Source: Chrysomallon squamiferum
Taxonomy: Eukaryota > Mollusca > Gastropoda > Neomphalida > Peltospiridae
Length of the DNA: 64,000 nucleotides
Reading direction: 5' to 3'
Assembly (NCBI GenBank): GCA_012295275.1
Contig: CM022679.1
Span: 29,134,164-29,198,163 of the forward strand
Of the stretch, positions 36,193-47,032 are shown piece after piece. The notes beneath the pieces are model-generated. The model had not been told where the DNA came from. It worked only from the letters and a program-made list of their open reading frames with translations, and ran no database searches. How positions within the stretch are numbered: position 1 is the stretch's first letter; each line of letters begins with the position of its first letter. A program made the position numbers and the translations under genes.

Positions 36193-36300
36193 TTTCAGAA
36201 CTGACGATGAAGCTGAACGACTCGTACCAGGCGCTTGTTCCTTTCTGTTTCGCTTTCCACCTGGTCACGAACATCTCGTGCAGCCTGCCGTCTTACAGAC
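36193..36300 (+). pseudogene. Exact inverted copy of the noggin-like 5' coding segment
   Basis: These 108 bases are, by eye, identical to the reverse complement of 33808-33915. They cover TTTCAG, the 8-nt leader, the ATG and 32 codons (MKLNDSYQALVPFCFAFHLV and onward to YR). At 36301 the match stops abruptly and a stop codon follows (36303-36305). The left edge coincides with the splice-acceptor region. It cannot encode noggin. Either a very recent inverted duplication or an assembly artefact. Confidence 0.9.
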
Positions 36301-36499
36301 TTTAATTAAGTGGTAATAAATATTCTAAACATTTTGTTTGTTTGTTTCTACATGTACAAGGCTAAGAATAAATCTAATATATACTAATACGACGCTAGAC
36401 GTAAATCAAAAGAACGCGCGGTATAGACACGAATATTAAAATCCACAACTCGGAACAGTAACTATGTATAAATATAAAAAATAAAATAAAAATCCTTAC

Positions 36500-36780
36500 C
36501 TGATGTCGTCGTTGTTGCAGATGATAATTATACCTGATTCTGTTGTTTGTTCGTTTGTCGTTTCTCTGAATGCCTTTTTTTTTTTTTTCTTTCTTTTTTT
36601 TTTCTTTTTTTTGTTCTTTATTGTCTCTCTTCACCCAGTGTGCAAAGCTTTTAACACCGATCTTCCGTGCGTACGTTCGTCTGTGATGTTGATGTCCATG
36701 TCTGTAATAGATATGACAGGTTGGTAGTGTAGAATGTCAGGCACGCCGAGCAGGGAGTTGTTTTCACGAATAATTTACCT
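36500..36780 (-). other. Candidate 5' non-coding exon(s) of noggin-like gene
   Basis: On the minus strand strong donors CATCAG|GTAAGG (exon end 36500) and TACAG|GTAAAT (exon end 36779) face the acceptor at 33910. An acceptor-like CTATTACAG lies near 36705. Splicing the 36500 donor to 33909 gives CATCAGAACTGA, a stop before the ATG, consistent with 5' UTR. Splice-site inspection only. Confidence 0.3.
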
Positions 36781-36865
36781 GTACGTCACGCCGCGTTACC
36801 GTGGACGAAGCGAAGTCAGCCCCGCGTAGCGGAACAGACAGAGAGCACCGGTCTATAATCTCCTT
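36640..36865 (-). promoter_or_regulatory. CpG-rich block, candidate noggin-like promoter
   Basis: Non-repetitive, CpG-rich stretch directly upstream (minus sense) of the candidate non-coding exons. No TATA box seen. Placement is inference from composition and splice signals. Confidence 0.25.
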
Positions 36866-37210
36866 TGTAATCGGGATGAGCAGTGGGTTATAAACAGTCT
36901 ATCTGATGGTGACGATTATGATGATGATGAAGATTATGACGGTGGTGGTGATGATGATGATGAAGATGATGACGGTGATGATGATATAGATGAAGATTAT
37001 GACGGTGATGATGATGATGATTATGAAGGTGATGAGGAAGATGATGACGGTGATGATGATGATGATGAAGATTGTTACGGTGATGATGATGATTATGACG
37101 GTGCTGATGATGAGGATGAAGATTATGATGGTGATGATGATGAAGATTTTGACGGTGATGATGATTTAGGTATGTTAGATTTTTTTGGTGATTTTTATTT
37201 TATAGTTTAG
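36830..37210 (+). repeat. GAT-rich tandem repeat with an open Asp-rich frame
   Basis: From 36905 to 37165 (87 codons) the plus strand reads only Asp, Glu, Tyr, Gly and a few others, with a recurring DEDYDGDDD theme. The frame stays open from 36830 to the TAG at 37208-37210 but has no ATG before 37172. Substitutions in the repeat never make a stop in this frame. Most likely a decayed GAT/GAC microsatellite; less likely a coding exon of an acidic protein. Confidence 0.6.
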
Positions 37211-37374
37211 TTATTTTTGCCATCAAGATGATTAAGATGATATATTTTATAGGAGTCACGATAACTGTGATGTCGATTATGTATACTCTGGTGCGAATAT
37301 ATATATATATATATTGTTATTTGTAATGTATTATTTATCATCGAGATGACCAATAAAAATTTTAATATTAATTA

Positions 37375-37427
<53 letters not shown>

Positions 37428-37582
37428 AATAACAACAACAAAACCAGACAAATTAATTAAAAAAGAAAAGAAATTAAATGTCAGTAGTTGTGTAATGATG
37501 ATGTTGATGTTGACGACGACGAAGGTTTAATACATCTGAGCGAGTTAAACAAAACTGAATGAAGGCGTGACAGTAATTAGCG

Positions 37583-37613
<31 letters not shown>

Positions 37614-38300
37614 GTGGGGTTTTTAAAGAATAAGAAAAAAGAAGATTATGATTTTTTAAAATGTAGAAATATTTTTTTTATCAACTATTCAAGTAAACTT
37701 TTATTAGTGTTGATTATGATGGAGATTATTCATTTAAAAAAACATTTTTTATTTATTTATTTACTTTTTTATAACTGATATTATCTGGTTTATAAAAGGT
37801 CACGACAATAAACAAAAAAATAAACAAACCTATAAATATAAGCAGAAGTGCGTAAACAATACCAATAAAAAAAATAATTAGAAGTAAACAGTTATGGTAG
37901 CAACATCTAAAACCACTACCACCGACAACAACAACAACAACAACAACATTACTATTATGTTGTCATTACTATTATTGTTAATTATTATTAAAAGCTTTTG
38001 TTTCTTGTTAATACAAAATAGATTATCAACAATGAAACAATGATATATTTTTTTTCTGTCTTGTTATACTGTACACTTAACCTGTTTTTTTTTGTTTTTT
38101 TTACCACTGTTCCTAAACTTGTATACAGGTCATAAAAGGTCAAGAAGAGTTATCTGCACTTGGGTCGTTAAGACCTACAGAGGTCAAAGGTTGTCACACA
38201 ATGGAATTCCAGCTCGGAGAAAGTGCAAAACAGTGAACAGAGAATTACTAAGTCAGGTAGTCAGTTTTCTGGTGTTTTAGTAAGTAGAGGATTTAGTCAC
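37211..38300. other. Intergenic, no supported gene
   Basis: AT-rich with TA (37299-37314), AAT (37376-37424), ATT (37589-37613) and CAA (37926-37949) arrays, and unique sequence 38100-38300. Confidence 0.5.
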
Positions 38301-38303
38301 TAG

Positions 38304-38725
38304 ATGAGTGAGTGAGTGAGTGAGTGAGTGAGTGAGTGAGCCATTCAGTTAGGTGTTTAATCGACCAATTGATTAATTGATTAATTAATTAAGTCAGTCT
38401 TTATTTATTACATCTGATATTTGATCATTCTGTTAGGTGGTTGGTAAGTGAGAAAGTAAGTAAGTTAGTAAGTCAGTCAGTCAGCATGCAGTTAAGTAAA
38501 AAATAATAATAACGAAGTAAGTAACTATGTAAGCAAGTAACTTAGTAGGTAAGTCAGCAAGTAAATAAGTACGTAAGCAGTAAGTAACTAAATAAATATA
38601 TCAGCAAGATTGTAAATAAGTAATTAAGATGACAAATAATAAGTACGTAAGTAAGTCAGCAAATAACTAAACAAGTGAGTAAGTAACCAAGTATATGAGC
38701 AAGTAAGTAAGTAAATCGGTAAATT
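38304..38725. repeat. (GAGT)n and degenerate (AAGT)n array
   Basis: About nine perfect GAGT units 38304-38340, then from 38435 a strongly degenerate TAAG/CAAG/CAGT array of roughly 290 bp. Confidence 0.85.
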
Positions 38726-39083
38726 ATTAATTATGTCTATGTCTTTAAGTCAGTCAGTATTGCAGAGTACCAGTGTATTTTAATCAAATTCACTGATATT
38801 TCAGAATACATTTTTTTTTAGAATTAAGGTAACGTCTTCGAAAATCCCCCCTATAAATATATCAAACAGATCTTCTGTAAAAACATATACTAAGAAAAAC
38901 AAAAATGGTGTGAAAAAAAATTGAAAGAATGAAAGAAAGAAAAGAAAACTTTACAAATCTGCAGAAAATACATCAAATAACAACAAATGCGAAAATAGCG
39001 AGAGAAAGAGCGAGCTGTTTAGAGTGAGATAGAGTGATAGAAAAATAAATGAATAAAAGTGTTTGAGAGAGAGACAGCGAGAC

Positions 39084-39084
<1 letters not shown>

Positions 39085-39181
<97 letters not shown>

Positions 39182-39184
39182 CGA
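39085..39184. repeat. (GA)n microsatellite
   Basis: About 45 GA units with C interruptions at both ends. Confidence 0.95.
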
Positions 39185-39189
39185 GCGAG

Positions 39190-39620
39190 AGCGAAAGAGC
39201 ACTACCCAGCATCAGTCCCAGTATTACGTCACAGCTTTAACAAACTATGACGCCATCGGAATTCCGTAAAAAAATATTTTTTTTCCTTTACTTCGTGGCT
39301 AGCACAGCGTACTTCAGCTTTGAGATATTCTTCTTCTTTCACGTTATCTCTGCCACCATCTCCTTCTTCAGTCGTCGACACACAATTCGTCAGGAGTGAG
39401 AACTGCCAGCCCGCTGGAATGCTAACCTTTTTATCGCGGGTTCTAGGCACGCCAGCGCTGCGGAGAAAGCGGGGATGTGTCGAGCTTGCTGCATTGACTG
39501 CCCATCACCGGATAAGACGAAATGTTAGGACTCGAGATAAGAATGTCAGATACGTTCCCGAACACGCGGTTACGTAATACGTGACTAATTACGTTACTGA
39601 TTTGCAATATGCCAGAGATG
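39190..39620. other. Unique block
   Basis: Non-repetitive, moderately GC-rich. Open frames on both strands (for example 39320-39577 plus) were not recognised. Confidence 0.4.
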
Positions 39621-39624
39621 AGAA

Positions 39625-39625
<1 letters not shown>

Positions 39626-39660
<35 letters not shown>

Positions 39661-39940
39661 CTTCTTTTTTTTTTTTTATTTATTTATTTATTTTTCTGTT
39701 CTTTCCTATTTATTTATTTTTCTTTCTTTCTTTCTTTATTTATTTCTTTATTTCTTTATTTATTTATTTATTTTTTTTAATTTATTTTTTTTTTTTTTTT
39801 TTTGTCCTTTTCTGTCGTTTCCTATTTATTTATTTATTTATGTATGTATTTATTTATGTATTTATGTATTTATTTATTTATCAGAAAACCAGCACAATAA
39901 TATTTTGGATGTAGATTTTTTTTTTTTTTTTTTTTTTTTT
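39626..39940. repeat. Poly-T, TTTA and TTTC arrays
   Basis: Poly-T 39629-39660, TTTA/TTTC mixtures to 39880, and a second poly-T 39917-39940. Confidence 0.92.
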
Positions 39941-40426
39941 GCAGAATGGTTCTGTCGTTTGGTGCTTTATGCCAATCCAGAAAGTTCGCAGGAAAATCAT
40001 TCTAGTGAAAACACGAACACAGCTATAATTTGTTTGATATTTTGTGTTAATGCTTTAATGTTTCATGCATAATCAGAGCAAGATAGATGGAAAGTTACCT
40101 AATTAGGTAAAGCATGAGCTCCAGTAATATCCATTTTTAGAGAAATAACTAATAATAAATAACGCATTTGTCTCAAACAACTTAGTAATAGTACTAGCGA
40201 TAATATATTAAACAAAAACTAAAAAACAAAATTTAAAGAAAAACGAAAAAAGATGGGAGAGAAAATAAAAAGTTGAAAGCAAAGAAGAGAAATTGAGGAA
40301 ATATAAAGATATAGAAAAACAAGATTTTTCTATTATAGTTACCAGATGTATAAAATCCAAAAAAAAAAAAAATAATAATAATAATAATAATAATAATAAT
40401 TAATAATAACAATAACAATAATAATA

Positions 40427-40465
<39 letters not shown>

Positions 40466-41124
40466 CTTTATTTACATTTTGCGGCGTTAGAAATATGGCG
40501 GACGTCTGAACAGCAAGAAAACGTTTTTCACGAAACAGTTTCTTCACCGAATTCCTAAGAAAATGGCTTAATTCAACGTCATTAACCTGCACGCGCTAAA
40601 CCCGTTCCAGCAGGCTGATTAACTTTCAACACTTCTGCCTCACTTGAAACACACGCGCCTTTGTGTTTCTGCTACATTGTAAATTGCGCCTGCATCTCGT
40701 GCAATCGACCCATAAAGGGGATTTTATTTCAACATGTCTGGATAAAAAAAAAATTTCCCTCATTTTTTTTTTTTTTTTTTTACAGTGAAGACAGACCGAA
40801 ATGCTGTTCTAACAACGACGTTGTTGTTTTATCTCCGGCGTCATGTTTACACATTTTCACTTCAACATTCTTCGTCTTGGGCGTTTGGTCGTCATCTTTG
40901 TGTAGCGGACTATCTCGTTCTGAGCAGACGATAATCTACTCTTGTTTCGCGCCTCGCGAAGGGCTGAATGCCTAATTACCTTCAATAATATTATATCAAG
41001 GGCGGTGCGCCATGTCCAGAACATTCTGGCTGCAGAAAGGAATGTAACGCGTTATCTAATTGAAATGTTTTTTAAAATTGTTTGTTGACGATGAAGAAAG
41101 AATTAAAGCAGAATCAGAGATGCT

Positions 41125-41125
<1 letters not shown>
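39941..41125. other. Mostly unique sequence with ATA array
   Basis: Poly-A and ATA array 40360-40464; otherwise unique. The GC-richer segment 40480-40980 has open frames that were not recognised. Confidence 0.5.
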
Positions 41126-41194
<69 letters not shown>

Positions 41195-41328
41195 AAATTA
41201 AAACATTTTTATTATTAAAATTAATATTTAAAAGTAGTTTGTTTTAAAATAAAATAAGAAAATATATTTAATCGTCTTTTTTTTTTAGCAGATCCAGACG
41301 TTCAATAAATTAAGCGTGACTGATACAT

Positions 41329-41363
<35 letters not shown>

Positions 41364-41480
41364 AAGAAAAAATAGAAGTGGTGTTTGTAGCAAAGTAAAA
41401 AAAAAAAAAAAAAAAAGTTTCCTCTGATGATTAAAATACCAAATATTTGAAACCGGGAGAAAAAAAAAAAAAAAAAAAAA
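41126..41480. repeat. (GA)n and three poly-A runs
   Basis: 33 GA units at 41126-41191; poly-A at 41329-41361, 41397-41417 and 41459-41481. Confidence 0.93.
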
Positions 41481-41747
41481 ATGAAAATCTATTTTTACCA
41501 GTCTCTTTAAGCGAATGTTTGAATGAAATCAAACAGCCAGAGAGAGAAATTTAAACAGTGTGTTCTGCTGATGTCATTATAGAGTAAAAAAAAAAAAAAA
41601 AATCACAAGTTTCGCTAGTAGTGGTGGAAAGATCCGCTTGGCACATTAATTATACGAACTGTCAAGACTGGTTACACCTAATAATATTTTAATGAAAACG
41701 AGACACGTCTGGCTCATGTGATATTCACATAAAACAAAGGTTAATGT

Positions 41748-41783
<36 letters not shown>

Positions 41784-41927
41784 GGTGGAAGAAATTATAA
41801 TTGCTGATTTAACAAACATTTATTAAAAACAGAAGAAAAAAAAGAACCATTTCGCATGCACACAAAAACATTCACATTACATGTACACACACACATACAT
41901 ACATACACACATACATACAAATATACA

Positions 41928-41959
<32 letters not shown>

Positions 41960-42780
41960 AATAAACATATTTATCTTAAAATCGATAGAAGTCATTCATA
42001 AAGAGAAACGCAGCCGTTTTTCTTTCTTTCATTTTTTTTTCTCTTTTTTTTTTTTCTCCTTCTTTATATCATTATACAGAAACCATATGTTTCACATGTA
42101 ATATAAAAATGAGCTGAGGTGTCTTTAAACAAATATTCATTCATTCTGTCTGGTTATCAATAATGTAAGTATATTTACGTAAGTTTATTTTATTTATATA
42201 AGTAGTCTCATTTGTACGTTTGACAGACGTAAGCTAGCACAGGCCTATCTTCTCGAACAGTGAAACCTTGTCCAAAACTACGTCACAAAGTTCTTAACGC
42301 CGAATAATCAGTACGCATGCGCGACGTCTGCTAAAGCCCGCCCAGAGTGACGCGAGCCGGAATGCATATTACCCCCCACCCAACCCCGCTATCGATCATC
42401 TTAAACGGAGCAATTTGTAAAAGCAGAAGTGAGAAATAATTCATAGGAGCATTACCTGTGATATAAACAATCGCGTGAACTTTCAAATCTTTTTTTTTTT
42501 TTTTTGCCCCTTTCTTTATCACTTGGTGAAGATGGAATCTTTCTGTGGCTTTTCAACAATCAATTAAGATAGAGGGGAGCGCCAGAATGTAATTTATTGT
42601 GGCGTGTGTTTATTTGCCTGTAATACTCGGTCGATTCCTCGTGAAAGCGAGTGACTGACTGCTAGTGTTACGTATTAACTTGGCAGATGATAAATTTATT
42701 TCTCAGAATGAACGAGTGAATGAATAAAATAATGAATGAATGAATGAATGATCCTATAAATGGTGAATTAAAATCACTGT
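41481..42780. other. Mostly unique sequence
   Basis: GT run 41751-41781, ATAC array 41884-41956, poly-T stretches 42030-42060 and 42489-42505, GAAT/AATG runs 42708-42750. GC-richer unique segment 42220-42420. No gene recognised. Confidence 0.5.
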
Positions 42781-42789
42781 TAATAATAT

Positions 42790-43320
42790 ACTGATGATGA
42801 CGACACAAACAACAACAACAATAACAATAACAACAATAATAACACTAACAACAACAGTAATAATATTAATTATAATAATATGTTATGATACAAAAAATAT
42901 ATTGATATATTCTTATAGTGGTGTTTGTGTGTGTGTGTGTGTGTTTGTGACATACACAGAGAGAGAGAGAGAAGGTGACAAAAATAATAAATAAATAAAT
43001 AAATAAATAAGTAAATAAATAAATAAATAAAATTTCCAATAAACAAAACAAAACAAAAAAAAACAGAAAAAGAATTTTGATAAAATAAATAAAGAGGAAG
43101 AAACTGAAAACGCCATAATCTGTATATATTTGTTAAATACGTACAAACACGCAGATTTATATACAACAGCACTGAAATTTATGTGGACGATCTAATCTTC
43201 ATATTACTCCTATTTTTCCCCGTTTCTCTTTTCATCTTTCATGGACTCCTGTCTTTTACAACCATAATCATGATTTTCAAGCGCAAAAAAAAAAAAAAAA
43301 AAAAAAAAATAAAAAAAAAT
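42790..43320. repeat. CAA/ATA, GT, GA, AAAT and poly-A arrays
   Basis: Short arrays at 42805-42890, 42922-42946, 42957-42972, 42985-43032 and 43285-43318, separated by unique sequence. Confidence 0.85.
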
Positions 43321-45040
43321 AAACTAACTGAACGGAGGCGCGTGTTACAGAACCAAAACGCATCACCTGAACGGAGAACGGCTGCTTTCAAGCTGAATGT
43401 CAGTCTGTGTGTTTACAAAGATTTACTCTTTCTCTAATCAATTTTATTGCCGGCGTATCATGTTTACTGCGGACGCGAGACGTGCAGATCGGAAAAATGG
43501 TCTCGCTTCGGAAGAAATGTCAAAACGCACGCTTCATTTAATAGATTATCTAACGAGTCGAAACATCTGTGTACAAGTTCGAGTTATCACCGGTCATCGC
43601 TCCGCCATCTTAGTTTTCATACAGTATCACTGAGTGGAGAACTACTTTCTAAAGAACTATTTGGTTTTAGTCACCTAAAAATGTATCGCTGCGCTTAAAC
43701 TATTTCTTATAACAATAAATATATGTAACTGTAGTTGGAACTTGTTTTCTTTTTCTTTTCTTTTTTTCATTTTGATGTACGTGATGTAGCCAAAGTGCGC
43801 TGAACTTTGAAAGACTATCTTAATGATATAAATGCATCAATGCGAAGCGTAGTTTTGAGATAATAAATATTTATGTTTGGGCGGTCTGACGAATAAATTA
43901 AAAATATATAATATTTTTTTAAAAATCAAAAAAAATAAATAAATAAATAAATAAATAAAAAATTTCAGGTGGTTTCGTACTAATTTTTTTAATTTATTAA
44001 TAAACATGTATCGTAAGACATACACAAAACATTTCTTTTTCTTCTTCGTTGTCGTTACAAACATCATCAACATCAACAACATCATCATCATCATTTTCTT
44101 CTTCTTTTAAAATCAAAATTTATCACAGGTAACCGAAATTGTCTTTACAACACAATAAAATATACAGGCGCAATTTCTGTACAATAACCAATGCTTCGTT
44201 CTTACAAATTACGAATGATAAATGTTGTCTTCGGTTATTAGACTACCCCAGCAGTCTGTATGTCCGCCAGTGACTGTGTCAGTGTGTGTTAGAATGTGAG
44301 TTAGAAGAGTGTGCACAGTGAATTCAGATCTTCCTTGTTAGAACTGTGAAGAATGCGTTGCTGTCAGAATACTTTATTGTCTGCGTTATCAGTTCTTTCT
44401 CCAACCAATTAGGAAAGTGGGTAGTTCTACAGTGCTCATGCAGATATGATATGGATAACTTATTATTCCCTGGGGGGCGGGGATGAGGTTATATTCCAGT
44501 ATATTACTGCCATATTTTTTTGATCCAAGACTTGAATAAGAGGGGGGGGGAGGGAATGTGATTCAGCTCGAGTCTGATGCTAATTTCCCGTTCCAACAAG
44601 AGCTACAGCGGTTGCGTTATGAAAGTTATGGGTTTCCATTATTTGTAAATCACGTTTGTAGGAAAAAGGCTTTGGTTTTATGTTAATGTAAAAGCACAAG
44701 ACTGTTTTTTTTTTTTTTTCTTCTGAGTCTGAGTTCATGCAAATTCACGCCTGTAAATTCCAGTGATTATTAAATTTGTCTGAAGTGACGTTAAATGTGC
44801 GTTACCTTCTTTTTATTTCACTTTTAGGACGTCGGAGGAATGTTTACATCGCTCTTCCAACAAGCAAAACGCTTGTTTCGGAGCGGAAGTGCCGTCAGCA
44901 GAGGGAGCGGGAATGCGGGAAGGCGAGGGGAAAATAATCCAGAAAGACAGGAATTCTCGGAATATTTCTGGGAACGCGGGAATAAATCAGAAGACTGTTC
45001 AATGGCGCACGTTTTAGTGCAGGCCACTGGAATCCTGCCA
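43321..45040. other. Mostly unique sequence, no supported gene
   Basis: Includes an AAAT run (43932-43961), a CAT/CAA stretch (44060-44097) and a G-tract (44542-44554). A plus-strand frame at 44840-45109 starts shortly after an acceptor-like CTTTTAG but has no recognisable domain. Confidence 0.45.
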
Positions 45041-45046
45041 AAGTCA

Positions 45047-45275
45047 TTTTTTTTTTTTTTTTTTTACTTTATCTGTTTATTCATGTCACACACACACACA
45101 CACACATAAACACACAAAGATACACACACAGACATACACACACAAATATACACACACAGACATACACACACACATTCACACACACCCACCTACCCACTCA
45201 CACACATACATACGCACACACGCACACACACACACACATACGCACACACACACACACACGCACACTCTCTCTCTC
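45047..45275. repeat. Poly-T and (AC)n-rich array
   Basis: Poly-T 45047-45066, then AC units with AT, AG and CC interruptions to about 45275. Confidence 0.92.
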
Positions 45276-45458
45276 TCTTTCAGTAAGTTTCTCCAGCCTT
45301 GGTAGTACGCATGAACTCGTAATGTTTTGGTGTTTTTATTTATTTATTCACATTTTTTATTTCATGCACCAGGAACTGGACCATGCCAAGGCTGTTCACT
45401 GATCTAAGAACAGAAATATACTGTAGGAGTGATATAATATTATAACAAGTAACAAGGG

Positions 45459-45463
<5 letters not shown>

Positions 45464-45510
<47 letters not shown>
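45464..45510. repeat. (TA)n microsatellite
   Basis: About 23 uninterrupted TA units. Confidence 0.95.
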
Positions 45511-45514
<4 letters not shown>

Positions 45515-47030
45515 ATACCATAAATGATAACGGTAAATATTCACGGTTATGGTGATAACTTTATATTGATAACTGTAAATATTTATCTGATGTTGACAAA
45601 TGTAAATATTCACAGTTACGATGTGATGAATAACGTTCTTTCTTTCAATTTCTTTCATCCATCTACTCTCTGTTTTAAATGTTTATTTGCTTTTTCTTTC
45701 TTTCTTTTATAAGCAGTTAAAATTCTTTCTTTCTATTTTTTTAATACGTTTTTCTCATTCACTTATCCATTCGTTTAATCATTTATTCCTCAATGTGGGC
45801 TTCTACGGATTTTAAAATTTTTATATTCTGATACAATTATGTGTCTTTTCAAAAACGTGTTCATTCATCCGTGCGTCCGTTTGTACATTCATCCGTCCAA
45901 CCAACCCCTCCCCCTTTCTTTCGTCAATTCATTCATCCACGTAACAACCGAAATATCTCTCTTCTTTCCATCCCTTTTTTTTTTTTTTTTTCTTGTGGTA
46001 TTAATTATCTCGTAATGAAATTTAAATTACGTCGACTCAGAAAACGACATTGTTTACGAACTTGTCACCGTCACAATTAGCTTTGTTAGCAGGCGGCAAA
46101 ACTGAATTAATGAAGCTAATTTCACAAACTGAAATACAACAGATCTAATTTGTAAACCTTTTTTTTGTACGACTTGTGTGCTGCCCACATGTGAAAATGC
46201 ATTCTTTTGCAGGTCATTTTTTTTTTATTATTGTTTACAAATTGTTTACAAATCGGGAGAAACTGTCAGATACGCCCTAGATATGCCTTGATTATTTTTA
46301 AATAATAATAATAATAATTTTAAAAAATCTTGTCTAGACGGGGGGGGAAGAGAGAGAGAGAGAGAGATGAAAACAGAATGAATGAAAGAAAAGCAGAAAA
46401 GAAAAAATACATAATAAATAGAAAAATATAAACAGAAAAAAGAAAATGAAGGCGAAATCGTTTGGAAGAATGTATCAAAAAAGAGAAAAAAGAAAAGAAG
46501 AAGAAGAAAAAAGAAAATAGGTAACAACTCCAATACACAGTCTATTTTCATTCGGTAATTTCCGTGACTCACACGTTAGCCTTGACCTCAGAAATTCTCT
46601 GACGTCATCTTTTGTTGACATTCTTGTGAATTACTTTTATTGCGAGGTGAAAAGTCTTAATGATTCCATGATTTAGGCATTAACAGACTGGCAAGCGTTG
46701 TTTGGAGAAACAACACTTTGCCCAAAATAAATCGTTGATTGAAAAAATATGCATAAATAAACGTTGAAGGGCACAGTGAAGCAAACGCTGCAGTATAATA
46801 GAAAAAAACAAAAAGAGTCAAGAAAAGAAAATTAGGTACAAAATACCTCCAAAAATAAAGACTTGATCGGAAAAAAGAAAAAAAAAAAAAAAAAAAAAGA
46901 AAAGAAAGAAAATAAGAAAATAAAAGAAACAGAAACAAAATAAGGAAAAAAATTGAAAACTAAATAAAGAGGAAAAGCTGTTAGGTGCAAGTGTTCTAAA
47001 AATTCGAAATTCGAAACCAAAAGATACAAA
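45511..47030. other. Mostly unique sequence, no supported gene
   Basis: Three copies of a GTAAATATT-containing motif (45535-45615), a tandem forkhead-like site at 46231-46253, purine-rich sequence 46340-46520, TGACGTCA at 46600-46607, and a poly-A 46876-46898. Confidence 0.45.
46231..46253. promoter_or_regulatory. Tandem forkhead-type motifs
   Basis: Two copies of ATTGTTTACAA 11 bp apart. GTTTAC matches the FOX core (TRTTKRY). Single-helix-turn spacing would put both on one face of DNA. Function is inference. Confidence 0.2.
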
Positions 47031-47032
47031 TT

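Noticed and set aside
35721-36305. 194-codon plus-strand frame joining the AC minisatellite to the inverted noggin copy
   Set aside because: His/Thr/Ile dipeptide translation of an AC repeat that happens to be in frame with the truncated copy; no promoter, no functional noggin domain.
44840-45109. ORF beginning after an acceptor-like CTTTTAG
   Set aside because: No recognisable domain, ends in a poly-T/AC repeat, no partner exon found.
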